A stretch of DNA of 64,000 nt from RPQJ01 sp963706755 (GTDB lineage Bacteria; Pseudomonadota; Gammaproteobacteria; Steroidobacterales; Steroidobacteraceae): assembly GCA_963706755.1 (NCBI GenBank), contig CAVPNH010000019.1:248001-312000 (forward strand), written 5' to 3'. The stretch's first letter is position 1. Each line of letters begins with the position of its first letter. The translations under genes and the position numbers were made by a program. The notes below the pieces were generated by a model that saw nothing but the letters and a program-made list of their open reading frames with translations, was not told the DNA's origin and did no database searches. This document shows positions 45,303 to 54,693 of the stretch, one piece after another.

Positions 45303-46717
45303 TGCGTGGGTCGATGCTCGTGACGTCCGCGGTGCTCGCAGGCGTCGTCCTGTGCGCACGGCCGGCGCTTGCCGCCGGGCCGCAGGCCGCGGCCCCGGAC
45401 GCCGTGCGCGCACAGGCGCGAGACATCTTCCAGACGGTCATCGCCTTCCAGACGGTCGAAGGCCGCGGCCAGGTGCCCGCCATGGCGAAGTACCTGGCCG
45501 GCAAGTTCCAGGCCGGCGGATTTCCGGCGGAGGACATCGAGATTCTCCCGCACGGCGAGACCGCCTCCCTGATCGTGCGCTACCGCGGCGCCGACCGCAC
45601 GGCGAAGCCGATCCTGTTCCTCGCGCACATGGACGTCGTCGAGGCGAATCCGGCGGACTGGCAACGCAACCCGTTCACGCTCATCGAGGAGAACGGCTAC
45701 TTCTACGGTCGCGGCACCGCGGACGTGAAGCAGGAGGTCGCGCTCCTCACGACCACGTTCCTGCGCCTCAAGGCCGAGGGTTTCGTGCCCGCGCGCGACC
45801 TCGTGCTCGCGTTCTCCGGCGACGAGGAGACCGGCATGGATACCGCAAGCGACCTCGCGGTCCGGCTCGCAGGCGCCGAGTTCGCCTTGAACGGTGACGG
45901 CGGCCAGGGCGTGCTGAACGACACGACCGGCAAGCCTGAGGTGTATTACCTGCAGGGCGCCGAGAAGTACTACGCGAGCTTCGAACTCACGACGCACAAT
46001 GCCGGCGGCCACAGCTCACAGCCGCGATCCGACAACGCGATCTACGATCTTGCCGACGCGCTCGAGGCGTTGAAGGCGTACCACTTCCCGGTGATGTGGA
46101 ACGACTGGACGATCGGCAGCTTCAGGGCTGCGGCCAGGGTGACGCCCGGACCGCTCGGCGAGGCGATGGCGAAGTTCGCGGTCGACCCGAACGATGCCGC
46201 GGCAGCGGACGTGCTGTCCGCCAATCCGCAACTGGTCGGCAAGCTTCGCACGACCTGCGTCGCGACGATGCTGAAGGGCGGTCACGCCGAGAATGCGCTG
46301 CCGCAGTCGGCGACCGCCACCGTGAACTGCCGCGTGTTCCCGGGTACCGGCCTCGACGAGGTCCGTGCCACGCTGCAGCGTCTCGCAGGCGGCAAGGTCG
46401 ACGTGAAGCTCATCGGCACGCCGCACCCGAGCAATCCCTCGCCGATGAGGCCCGACGTCGTGGCGGCCGTGACCAGCGCCGTGCAGGCCGGCTACCCGGG
46501 CGTGCCCGTCGTGCCCGAGATGGCGGCCTACGCGACCGACGGCTCGGTCTTCCGAGCGGCAGGCATCCCGACCTACGGCGCGAGCAGCCTGTTCATCAAG
46601 GGCAGCGACGAGTTCTCGCACGGGCTGAACGAGCGGATCTCCGTCGCGTCGTTCTATGCGGGTCTCGAGCACTGGTACGTGCTCGCAACGTCTCTCGGCG
46701 GCAGGCCCGGGCACTGA
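45302..46717 (+). CDS. M20 family metallopeptidase, exported
   Basis: The protein (471 residues) has a signal peptide (LVTSAVLAGVVLCARPALA). The M20 metal-binding pattern follows: FLAHMDVVEAN (His-x-Asp), GRGTADVKQE (bridging Asp), SGDEETG (catalytic Glu pair) and a late His in DEFSHGLNER. A dimerisation domain interrupts the catalytic one. It is probably a periplasmic di- or carboxypeptidase. Of three nearby starts, 45302 is chosen because GGAGG lies 8 bases upstream; 45296 is the alternative. Confidence 0.9.
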
Positions 46718-46760
46718 GTCCGGGCCGTGGTCCCGCGGTGCGCGCTGATCGCGGGGCCCG

Positions 46761-47510
46761 TCAGTCGTCGCGCCGCGCCTCGGTGCGACGCGCGCCCCTT
46801 TGGTGCAGCTCCTGCAGCGCCTGGGTCGCGTACATGCCCACGAACACCGCCACGATCACTGCAACGTAGAACTGCCCGACGATCGCCTCGACGGCGGCCA
46901 GCATCCGCGTGACGTCGGAGGTCGGCAGGAAGTCGCCGTAACCGAGCGTGGCCAGCGTCACGACGCTGAAATACAGCAGCCGGCCGCCCCGGCCCTGGGG
47001 CGTCAACTGGTCGAGCGGCAAGCCCAGGTGCAACGCGTCCGGATTCCAGACGAGCGCGATGCTGTAGACCTGGGCGAACATCATGGCGACCAGCAGGTAG
47101 GCCACGACCGTCGCGAAGATGCCGTCCAGCGTCGGCCGCTCCGACCGGAACACGAACGTCAGCACTCCGGCGACGCAGGCCGCCATGATCGGCAGGTGCA
47201 GGACGCCCTGCGTGGTCGCGTTGACGCGGACCCAGGCCTGCGGCAGATCGAGATTGGCGATCACGGATGCCACGACCGACAGCAGAAGCAGCCCGACCAC
47301 GATCCTGCGGAGGCGAATCCAGGACGGGTTGGCCCAGAGCGTCACCAGCATCACGTCCAGCATGACGATCTGCAGGACCGCTTGCGCCAGCCAGACGCGG
47401 TCGAGCCACGGGTAGACGATCATCCAGGAGAACATCACCAGCGCGAGCTGCAGGAATCGCCACTGGGAAGCCAGGCCCCGCGAGGCGAGGTCATCGACGG
47501 TCAGCTTCAT
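46761..47510 (-). CDS. Two-pore-segment potassium channel family protein
   Basis: The 249-residue membrane protein has about six helices and the K+ selectivity filter TLGYGD at residues 188-193, followed by a final helix (AVEAIVGQFYVAVIVAVFVG). The pore helix is preceded by LLYFSVVTLAT. There is no cytoplasmic RCK domain, only a charged tail of about 20 residues. It should conduct potassium; gating is unknown. Confidence 0.88.
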   Translation of the reverse strand: MKLTVDDLASRGLASQWRFLQLALVMFSWMIVYPWLDRVWLAQAVLQIVMLDVMLVTLWANPSWIRLRRIVVGLLLLSVVASVIANLDLPQAWVRVNATTQGVLHLPIMAACVAGVLTFVFRSERPTLDGIFATVVAYLLVAMMFAQVYSIALVWNPDALHLGLPLDQLTPQGRGGRLLYFSVVTLATLGYGDFLPTSDVTRMLAAVEAIVGQFYVAVIVAVFVGMYATQALQELHQRGARRTEARRDD

Positions 47511-47705
47511 CGTGCGCCCCTCCGCAATCGGCCGATCAGGACCTGCCCTTGCCGGTCTTAGGGGCTCCGCGAGCGCGCCCGGAGTGGACGTTATTCTCCC
47601 TCGCCGCGGACCGCAACGGTTGGCGTCCTGCCGACGAAAGCGCTACGGGCGCCCGGTCATCCGCTATGCTCCGCGCGACGACGGCCGCCGGGGAGGCGAG
47701 AAACC

Positions 47706-49076
47706 GTGGAACCGAATACCGATGCTGACTTCGACCGGCTCACGGAGCACCTGAACGAGGCGCAGCGCCTGCTGTCGCGCCACCGGCTGGTCGAGAATCT
47801 CGTCAATCGCCAGGAGATGCCGAAGCATGACCTGGTGGAGACGCTCGTGCACCGACAGCACCTGGGCGAGCTTGGCCAGTTGTTGAACGGCCTCGACCCG
47901 GTCGATGCCGCGCAAATTCTCGAGGCGCTGTCGGAGGAGGACCGCCTGCTCGCCTGGGAGCAGATCAAGGTGGATCGCCTCGACGCGATTCTCCTCATCC
48001 TGGCGGACGACGTGCGCGAGGAGCTCTTGAATGCGTCCAAGCACCAGAGCGAAAAGATCGCGCTGAACGCCTTCGACCTGCACGAAGGCCGCCTGCGCCA
48101 GGTCAAGGTGACGAGGAAGGCGGACCTCGCCAACGTCAAGCCGATCTGGGTTGACCTCGTGGCGCCGTCGGCGGAAATGCGCTACTGGGTCGGGGAGTAT
48201 TTCGGGCTGGCGCTGCCGGACCCCGACAGCCTCACCGACCTCGAGGCCAGCGCCCGTTTCTACGTCGAGGACAACGGCGAAATTCACCTGCACTCGGATT
48301 TCCTGCTCGACAGCGACGAGGGGACGCAGAACATCGCCGTGGCCTTCATCCTCCACAGGGACATCCTGTTCTCGGTGCGCAAGGAGGAGCTGCCTGTCTT
48401 CCGGCTGCAGCGCCTGCGGGCGCGCACGCAGCCCGGCTACGTGACCGAGGGCAAGGACGTGCTGCTCGATCTCTACGCCGCGGACGCGGAGTATTCGGCG
48501 GACGTGCTGGAGGAGGTCTATGCCGAGTTCGAGTACGTCGGCAAGCGGGTGCTGAATCCTCAGGTGACGGACGATGCGGCGGCGCAGATCCTCTCCGAGA
48601 TCGCCCGCAGCGAGGACCTGAATGGCCGCATCCGTCGAAACGTCCTCGATACCCGGCGCGCACTTTCGTTCCTGATGCGCGGCAAGTCCCTGTCACCCCG
48701 GCAGTTCGAGGAGGCGCGGCAGATCGTGCGTGACATCGAGTCGCTGGACGGGCACACCACCTTCCTGTTCGGGAAGATCAACTTCCTGATGGACGCCACG
48801 GTCGGCTTCATCAACATCAACCAGAACAAGCGCGTGCAGAAGCTGACGACCATCAGCATCGTCTTCGTGCCGATCAACATCCTGGCTGGCATCGGCGGCA
48901 TGTCCGAGTACACGATGATGGCCGGCGACGTCGGCGTGAGCTGGCCGGTTGCCTACGGCGCATTCCTTGCCGGGTCCGCCATCGTCGGCTGGGCCACCTA
49001 CCAGGTGCTCAAGCTCTACGAGGCGCGACGGGCCGGGAAGGCGCTGGAGGCGGCGGGGCACGCGCGGCCCACGTGA
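47706..49076 (+). CDS. CorA-family magnesium transporter with an MgtE_N domain
   Basis: The 456-residue protein opens with a region (about 25-110) of the MgtE intracellular N domain: HLGELGQLLNGLDPVDAAQILEALSEEDR. The rest is CorA-like: soluble alpha/beta domain, long helix, then two membrane segments at about 378-395 and 413-435. The CorA GMN selectivity motif, expected between the helices, reads GMS here (residues 398-400). It should move Mg2+ or another divalent cation. The fusion joins parts of two unrelated magnesium channels. Confidence 0.85.
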   Translation: MEPNTDADFDRLTEHLNEAQRLLSRHRLVENLVNRQEMPKHDLVETLVHRQHLGELGQLLNGLDPVDAAQILEALSEEDRLLAWEQIKVDRLDAILLILADDVREELLNASKHQSEKIALNAFDLHEGRLRQVKVTRKADLANVKPIWVDLVAPSAEMRYWVGEYFGLALPDPDSLTDLEASARFYVEDNGEIHLHSDFLLDSDEGTQNIAVAFILHRDILFSVRKEELPVFRLQRLRARTQPGYVTEGKDVLLDLYAADAEYSADVLEEVYAEFEYVGKRVLNPQVTDDAAAQILSEIARSEDLNGRIRRNVLDTRRALSFLMRGKSLSPRQFEEARQIVRDIESLDGHTTFLFGKINFLMDATVGFININQNKRVQKLTTISIVFVPINILAGIGGMSEYTMMAGDVGVSWPVAYGAFLAGSAIVGWATYQVLKLYEARRAGKALEAAGHARPT

Positions 49077-49150
49077 GCCACTGACCCGACGCGGCAGTTG
49101 TGGCCCCGGTCTGGCACCACCATTTCTCCAGTGCAGGGCCGAATCGTCAT

Positions 49151-49179
49151 TTGCCGGCCCTCGGGAACCTGCATAGAAT
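49151..49179 (+). promoter_or_regulatory. Sigma70 promoter for tRNA-Gly
   Basis: TTGCCG, 17-base spacer, TAGAAT, with the -10 ending 12 bases before the mature tRNA 5' end. Good consensus match and spacing. Confidence 0.8.
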
Positions 49180-49191
49180 CCCAGCCCTGAT

Positions 49192-49265
49192 GCGGGTGTA
49201 GCTCAATGGTAGAGCTGCGGCTTCCCAAGCCGCTGACGAGGGTTCGATTCCCTTCACCCGCTCCA
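49192..49265 (+). tRNA. glyU: tRNA-Gly (anticodon CCC)
   Basis: GCGGGTG pairs with CACCCGC in the acceptor stem. The D arm is GCTCAATGGTAGAGC, the anticodon stem GCGGC/GCCGC with loop TTCCCAA, and the T arm GAGGGTTCGATTCCCTTC. The discriminator is U and CCA is encoded. It closely resembles E. coli glyU and reads GGG codons. I see no attachment-site duplication downstream. Confidence 0.97.
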
Positions 49266-49363
49266 AGTCAATTGAGATGCTCGTGAGGGCCCTGCGGGGC
49301 CCTTCCCACGGCGCAGCATGAATTCGCCCCTCCCCTGGTGGCGGGCGAAGGAGGACCCGGAAC

Positions 49364-49570
49364 ATGCTGAAGTTTCTGCTCTGGCTGTTGCTGCTGGTGG
49401 TGTGCTGGCCGCTCGCGCTGCTGGCCCTGGTGCTGTGGCCGATCGTGTGGGTCCTGTCACTGCCGTTCCGCCTCGTCGGAATTGCAGTGGAGGGCGTGTT
49501 TGCCCTGCTGCGCTCGATCATCATGCTGCCGGCGCGCGTGCTGGGCGGCGGACCGGGCGCGCTGAAATGA
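49364..49570 (+). CDS. Small two-helix membrane protein
   Basis: The 68-residue protein has a strong AGGAGG ribosome site before ATG, two hydrophobic segments (LLWLLLLVVCWPLALLALVLWPIVWVL and a second weaker one) and a short basic, glycine-rich end (GGGPGALK). It has no recognised family. Codon use and the ribosome site support it being real. It is convergent with the FadL gene 9 bases away. Confidence 0.65.
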   Translation: MLKFLLWLLLLVVCWPLALLALVLWPIVWVLSLPFRLVGIAVEGVFALLRSIIMLPARVLGGGPGALK

Positions 49571-49578
49571 GCGGGACC

Positions 49579-50862
49579 CTATAGCCTGAAATCCGCTCCG
49601 AGCGCGAGCAGGTAGACGCGCCCATCCTCGTACGTGCCGACGAGCGGCGGGACGCCGGGCAAGGGCAGGGCATTCGTCGTGTGCACGACGTCCGCGTCAC
49701 CCTGGAAGACGACAGACATCGCTGCGCGCAGCCGGATCGCGTCGCTGATCGAGTGCTCGACGCCCGCCGCGATCGACCACTGTTCGGCGACGGGGCAATA
49801 CGCGGGTACGCCACCGCCCGTCGCAGGACTGCTTTCGTAGTCGACACCGGCGGAGCCCACCCATCCATCCGCGATCCTCCGACGCACGCCGACCGAAGCG
49901 CCCCACGTGTCCCGCAGTCCGCTGGGGAACATCGGCGCGGATTGGCCGGGCATCTTCAGGCGCGATTCGCCGAACTTCGACCAGTCCTGCCAGGACAGGC
50001 CGAGAGACAGGGTCGTGCCATCGTCCGCCTCGTGCGCAACGCCCAGCAGGACCTGCTGCGGAAAGGTGAAGTCGAGCCTGACAGGCTGCAGGGACGGAAG
50101 CATGGCGGCCAGCACCGGGTGCAGGCCCTTCGCCTCGATGTCGAGCTCCACTGAATGATCGACCGGAGCCGTCCACGCGAGACCTGTTCGAACGCTGTCG
50201 GTCGGCTCGAACGTCACGCCGAGCTGCCCACCCACTCCCCACGAGTCGCCGCTCAATTCGAGCTGGCCGTCCGGCAACCCTGCCGGAGGCCCATAGAAGA
50301 TCGCGTCGTTGGCAACCGCCATGCGCGCTTCCGGCTTCGCAATCTGGGCCGCGATCGAGGCGCCGACGGTCAGGCTGTCCGTGACGGACCACGCGACGGC
50401 GGGGGCAATGTTGAAGGTCGAGAGCCCGGCCTGTTCGATAACGCGCCGTCCCTCCCACTGATTGCCGGCGTCGAAGGACAGGCCGAGATAGCTGTAGGCC
50501 CCGATCCCGTACGTCAGCCGGTCGTCCCGGTAGACCGCATACAGCGCCGGCACCGTACTGATGCCTTCCTCGTTCGTGGCATGCGCCGGCGCCTGCGTGG
50601 AGCCGTGAAATTCGAAGTCGAGTTTCACCGGCATCGCGGCGGCGGTGATGGTGCTCTCCGGCAGTCCGCCGATGGCCGCAGGATTCGAGGCCAGCGCAGC
50701 CGCGTCCAGCGACATCGCCGCGCGCCCGGCGCCGGCCATCCCCGTATCGGCTCCGCCGGTTGCCGCGAGCCACGGTCCCGCGGCCCAGCAGGCCGGGGTG
50801 AAGGCCATGGACGCGACGGCGACCGGGATCGCGAGCGAGCGGGGGCGAAGAGTCGTGCGCAT
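49579..50862 (-). CDS. fadL: FadL/OmpP1/TodX family outer-membrane channel
   Basis: The 427-residue protein has a signal peptide ending near CWAA. The FadL N-terminal hatch follows (GADTGMAGAGRAAMSLDAAALASNPAA, read in pieces), then beta-strands and a terminal aromatic-Arg-Leu (ALGADFRL). It should take up hydrophobic substrates such as fatty acids or aromatics across the outer membrane. ATG 50862 is preferred over 50877. It is divergent from an AraC regulator, the likely controller. Confidence 0.9.
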   Translation of the reverse strand: MRTTLRPRSLAIPVAVASMAFTPACWAAGPWLAATGGADTGMAGAGRAAMSLDAAALASNPAAIGGLPESTITAAAMPVKLDFEFHGSTQAPAHATNEEGISTVPALYAVYRDDRLTYGIGAYSYLGLSFDAGNQWEGRRVIEQAGLSTFNIAPAVAWSVTDSLTVGASIAAQIAKPEARMAVANDAIFYGPPAGLPDGQLELSGDSWGVGGQLGVTFEPTDSVRTGLAWTAPVDHSVELDIEAKGLHPVLAAMLPSLQPVRLDFTFPQQVLLGVAHEADDGTTLSLGLSWQDWSKFGESRLKMPGQSAPMFPSGLRDTWGASVGVRRRIADGWVGSAGVDYESSPATGGGVPAYCPVAEQWSIAAGVEHSISDAIRLRAAMSVVFQGDADVVHTTNALPLPGVPPLVGTYEDGRVYLLALGADFRL

Positions 50863-50920
50863 GGGTCGTGCCTGCATTCGAAACTGGTGGCAGGCACGTT
50901 AACCCCGGGCGCCCGCCACA

Positions 50921-50953
50921 ATTGTCGTTTTGCACCAGCAGTATTGTCGTTTT
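50921..50953 (+). promoter_or_regulatory. Direct repeats in the fadL-araC divergent region
   Basis: ATTGTCGTTTT occurs at 50921-50931 and again at 50943-50953, 22 bases apart, about two helix turns. AraC regulators bind such direct repeats. The second copy ends 7 bases before a TATACT element (50961-50966). Confidence 0.65.
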
Positions 50954-50976
50954 CTTGCGATATACTGGGTGCCACC

Positions 50977-51870
50977 ATGCAGCCCGCCATGCCTCGTGCG
51001 CGTCGAATGGTCCGTCGCGTGGCCGGCACTCCGGTTTCCAGCGGGCGCATTCCAGCCAGGCTGCCGCTGGTGTTCGAGCGACACCAGGCCCTGTTCGAAA
51101 CGATCTCCGTGCCGCCCCTGCCCGCGCCGATACTGCTGGTGCACACGGGCGGCAAGCCGATGGACTACCGGTCCTCGGGTGGGCAGCGACGGCAGCAGTC
51201 CATTCCAGGGCTCGTCACGTTCGTGCCGAAGGACGTTCGTTCCGAGGTCGTGCTGCGCGGAGTCGGGGAAGGCACGGTCGTCTTCTTCGACGACGAAAAC
51301 GGCCTTCCCGCCTGGCTGCTCGACCGCAGGCGTCGCGAACCGGTGACGTTCACGAACGACGTGATCGTCGCAATTGCCCGCCGCCTGGTGGCCGAGCTTG
51401 AGTCGCGCTCAAGCGCGGAGAAGTACCTGAAGACGCTTGCCAGCACGCTGCTCGCCGAACTGCAACGTGAACTCGGGCAGTCGCGGGCCGCCCTCGATCT
51501 TCCCGCGTCGCGCGGCGGACTGCGTGTCGCGCACACCGCCATCCAGCAGATGCTCGCGCACTTGGGCGAGCCCCTCACGGTGACGGAGCTGGCGCGGGCA
51601 TGTGGAGTCGGCGTAACCAGCTTCTCGAGCGGCTTCCGCCAGGCCACGGGCACGACCCCGCACCGCTACCTGCGCAAGGCGAGAATCGAGCGTGCCTGCG
51701 AACTGCTGCGGTCCACGGGCTTGTCTATCGGGGAAATCGCCGGGGCCGTGGGCTTTCGCGGCCAGAGCCATTTCTGCAGCGCGTTCATCGCCGAGCGGGG
51801 CCTCACGCCGTCGGCCTATCGTCGAGCCTGCCGCGAAAGCGAGCCAGTCCGAAGCCCGGTACGCGATTAG
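50977..51870 (+). CDS. AraC family transcriptional regulator
   Basis: The 297-residue protein has an N-terminal AraC_N (AraC-binding-like, cupin) region containing LLVHTGGKPMDYRS. The C-terminal double HTH reads VTELARACGVGVTSFSSGFRQATGTTPHRYLRKARI and IGEIAGAVGFRGQSHFCSAF, ending in the typical TPSAYRR. It faces the FadL gene across a spacer with two direct repeats, so autoregulation and fadL control are probable. The effector is likely what FadL transports; no direct proof. Confidence 0.9.
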   Translation: MQPAMPRARRMVRRVAGTPVSSGRIPARLPLVFERHQALFETISVPPLPAPILLVHTGGKPMDYRSSGGQRRQQSIPGLVTFVPKDVRSEVVLRGVGEGTVVFFDDENGLPAWLLDRRRREPVTFTNDVIVAIARRLVAELESRSSAEKYLKTLASTLLAELQRELGQSRAALDLPASRGGLRVAHTAIQQMLAHLGEPLTVTELARACGVGVTSFSSGFRQATGTTPHRYLRKARIERACELLRSTGLSIGEIAGAVGFRGQSHFCSAFIAERGLTPSAYRRACRESEPVRSPVRD

Positions 51871-51969
51871 GACGGACGGTCGTGGGTACTCGCGCGCATT
51901 GAGGATGCGCGCATGGAGCATGGGCGGAACATGCCGGGCAAGGGCGCGCGCGAGGCTGGCCGCGCCAGC

Positions 51970-54624
51970 TCACCGTGCTTCCATTGCTGCTACCACCGAG
52001 GGCCCAAGTGCGGCCTTCTGCGCGACGCACAGGTCGATGCCTTCGAGAGCCTGCTGCACTTCCAGTTCGCCGGCGCCGATTTCCTTCGACTTTGCCTCAA
52101 GTGTCCGTGCGATCTCGGGCCGGCGCGACTCGTCGCAGAAGAACTCGGCGAGCTCGAACGTGCTCGCCTTCGAGAAGCCCGGCAGCCTGTCGAGCACGCG
52201 GTCGAAATTCCCACGCAGCCAGTCCCACGCGGCATCGCGCGTCACGGGTGACAGGAACTGTCCGCCCAGCAGGCCGTACAGTTCGTTGGTTCGGATGGCG
52301 GCGTTGCGGGACAGCGCCAGCGCACGTGCCGATGCCTTCGGGTCTTCGGCGAGGCCGAGCGCCCTGGCGGCGTCGCTGCGCAGCAGGCTGTCCTCGGAGG
52401 CGAGCAGCGTCGATTCCAGCGATCGAGCGAACGGATCGCCGAGCTCCCGTACGGCCACGCCCCATGCGACCGACCGGAACTCCGGGTCCAGTGCAGCGGG
52501 GTCCTTGAGGGAGGCTCGAGCGGCCTCGGTCAGCTTGCCGCCGAGAACGGGGTCGCGTCCGTGCAGCACGACCAGTGATGCCAGGGAGCGGCGCAGCTGG
52601 CGTCGTTCTGCCGGCTCCGTCGCGTAAGCTCCGCGGCGCACGTCGAGACCCAGCTCCGCGAGCCTGGGTCCGTACACTTCCCGGAGGTGTCCCGACAGGG
52701 CCGCGCGCGTGGCTGGGCTGGCCCAGCGATCCTTGATGTCGACGATCTCCAGGCCAAGCGCGATCGAGGCAAGGTGGTTCGGGTGCCTGGAGAGCTGTCG
52801 CTCGGCCTCCACGAACCTGTCGAAGGGCAGCTTGCCCGCGCGGAAGGCTGCGGCGATGCTGTCCGCGAGCATGATCGCCTCGGCGTCGGGGAGGGTTCCA
52901 GCCATGGCGATCAGCCGGTCGAGATCGGGCCCCCCGAGCGCGAAGCGGTAATAGCCTGCCCCGGCTGCATTCGGCATGACCGCCGGGGCGCCGGCGGGGA
53001 CCGTGAGTGTCCCCGACCTTTGCGCCAGCATCGCGCAGGCTTTCGCCGGGGCGCCGTTGCCGCCGTAGGCGTGCACGCACAGCGGAATCTGCCAGGTCTG
53101 GCCACCGGTGAGCGACGTGCCGATCGGCAGGTAGCGATCCTGCGTCACGCGCAGCTCGCCCGTGCCTTCGCCCGCCGACTCGACCGATACGATCGGCACA
53201 CCCTGCTGGTCCACGAACGAGCGGAGGGCGGCCAGCACGGGCGGCTGTCCTGCCGCGTCGGAGAGAGCCTTGAAGAAATCGGCCGAGGTTGCCACGCTGT
53301 TCTCGTGGCGTCTCAGGTGCAGCCGGACGCCCTGGCGGAACGTTTCCTCGCCCAGGTAGGACTCCGTCATCGCCAGCACCTGGCCACCCTTCAGGTACGT
53401 GATGGCGTCGAACGTGCTCGCGATCTGCGCGTTGTCCGTCACGGGCTGGCGGATCGGCCGGCCGGCGCGCTTCGAGTCCACGTCCATGGCGTAGGTCGCC
53501 GAGTCGACGAGATTCGCGTTGCTCCCGAGGTCCGGCCGCAGCCGGTCGGCGACCCGGACGCCCATCCACTCTGCGAACGACTCGTTGAGCCAGATGTCGT
53601 CCCACCACGCGGGCGTGACGAGGTCGCCGAACCAGTGGTGGGCCACTTCGTGCGCCATGACCTCGAAGAACGATCGCTGCTGCCAAGGCGGCGAGGCCGC
53701 GTCCAGCAGCAGCAGGCTGTCGTTGAAGACGATCGCGCCGGCGTTCTCCATGGCGCCGGTCATCTGCGGCGAGGCGATCACGTCGAGCTTCGGGTACGGG
53801 TACGGAATGCCGAAGTATCTTTCCAGCTCCGCGACGATGTCCGGTGTGTGCGCGAGCGCGTAGGCGAGCTGCGGTCCCTTGCCCCTGGTGGCGACTCCGC
53901 GCAGCGGGAGCGGGGCGCTGCGCACGGCGTTTGCCGGCAGGGTGGCGTCCACGATGTCGAACGGGCCGACTGCGAGCGCGACAAGGTAGGTCGGCAGCGG
54001 CAAGGTCGGCTCGAAGGCATGCCTCACGCGGCCATCGGACAGGTTCATCGTCGAGGCCAGCCGCGCGTTCGAGACCACCTTGTCGGATGCGCGCCCCACG
54101 ACGGAGATCTCGAACGGCGTCTTGAAGCGCGGCTCGTCGAAGCCCGGGAAGACGCGTCGCGCGTCGATGGGCTCCATCTGCGAGAACACGTACCAGTCGT
54201 CGCCGACCTTCTCGCGGAAAAGGCCTTCCGCACCTTCACGGAAGCCGGCGGTGTAGTCGAAGCGCAGGGTTGCGCGGCCGGCCGGCAGTTCGCCCGACAG
54301 CGTTACACGAGCGACCCCGTTGACGGGCTCGACCTCTTCGTAGCTCGCGTACAGTCCGGCCTGCGGAGATGTGACCGTGACGCTGCGGACTTTCAGGCCG
54401 AGGCCATGCAGCCAGATGGTGCGGACTGGCTGTGCTACGGTCACGTCGATTTCCGCCACACCGGTGAACCGCTCTTCCCGCGGGTCCACGGTGAGCTGCA
54501 GCCGGTAGCGCTCCGGCCGGACGTCGTCCGGCAGCTGGCCGCGCGGGATCGCCTCGCCGGCACGCGAGCCGGCCGCGACCATCGCCAGGAATGCCACGGC
54601 GGTGAAAAAGTGACTTCGTTTCAT
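51970..54624 (-). CDS. M1 family aminopeptidase, exported
   Basis: The 884-residue protein has a signal peptide (FFTAVAFLAMVAAGSRA) and all M1 landmarks: GAMEN exopeptidase motif at 290-294, zinc ligands His325 and His329 with catalytic Glu326 (HEVAH), and third ligand Glu348 in LNESFAEW. It removes N-terminal residues from peptides, here probably in the periplasm. It is closer to the ERAP/puromycin-sensitive group with a C-terminal helical domain than to E. coli PepN. A frame continues upstream to 54663, but MKRSHFF is the natural start. Confidence 0.92.
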   Translation of the reverse strand: MKRSHFFTAVAFLAMVAAGSRAGEAIPRGQLPDDVRPERYRLQLTVDPREERFTGVAEIDVTVAQPVRTIWLHGLGLKVRSVTVTSPQAGLYASYEEVEPVNGVARVTLSGELPAGRATLRFDYTAGFREGAEGLFREKVGDDWYVFSQMEPIDARRVFPGFDEPRFKTPFEISVVGRASDKVVSNARLASTMNLSDGRVRHAFEPTLPLPTYLVALAVGPFDIVDATLPANAVRSAPLPLRGVATRGKGPQLAYALAHTPDIVAELERYFGIPYPYPKLDVIASPQMTGAMENAGAIVFNDSLLLLDAASPPWQQRSFFEVMAHEVAHHWFGDLVTPAWWDDIWLNESFAEWMGVRVADRLRPDLGSNANLVDSATYAMDVDSKRAGRPIRQPVTDNAQIASTFDAITYLKGGQVLAMTESYLGEETFRQGVRLHLRRHENSVATSADFFKALSDAAGQPPVLAALRSFVDQQGVPIVSVESAGEGTGELRVTQDRYLPIGTSLTGGQTWQIPLCVHAYGGNGAPAKACAMLAQRSGTLTVPAGAPAVMPNAAGAGYYRFALGGPDLDRLIAMAGTLPDAEAIMLADSIAAAFRAGKLPFDRFVEAERQLSRHPNHLASIALGLEIVDIKDRWASPATRAALSGHLREVYGPRLAELGLDVRRGAYATEPAERRQLRRSLASLVVLHGRDPVLGGKLTEAARASLKDPAALDPEFRSVAWGVAVRELGDPFARSLESTLLASEDSLLRSDAARALGLAEDPKASARALALSRNAAIRTNELYGLLGGQFLSPVTRDAAWDWLRGNFDRVLDRLPGFSKASTFELAEFFCDESRRPEIARTLEAKSKEIGAGELEVQQALEGIDLCVAQKAALGPSVVAAMEAR

Positions 54625-54693
54625 TGCGCTTGTCCCTGGCACAGTGCGCCGCCCCGGTCGCACATGCGGGCGGCGGCATGCATGATCGCCTGG

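Noticed and set aside
49192..49265. tRNA-Gly as an integration site
   Set aside because: No integrase gene and no downstream copy of the tRNA 3' end within the window.
49286..49303. Hairpin AGGGCCC-TGCG-GGGCCCT after the tRNA as a terminator
   Set aside because: The stem is perfect but there is no T run, so intrinsic termination is doubtful.
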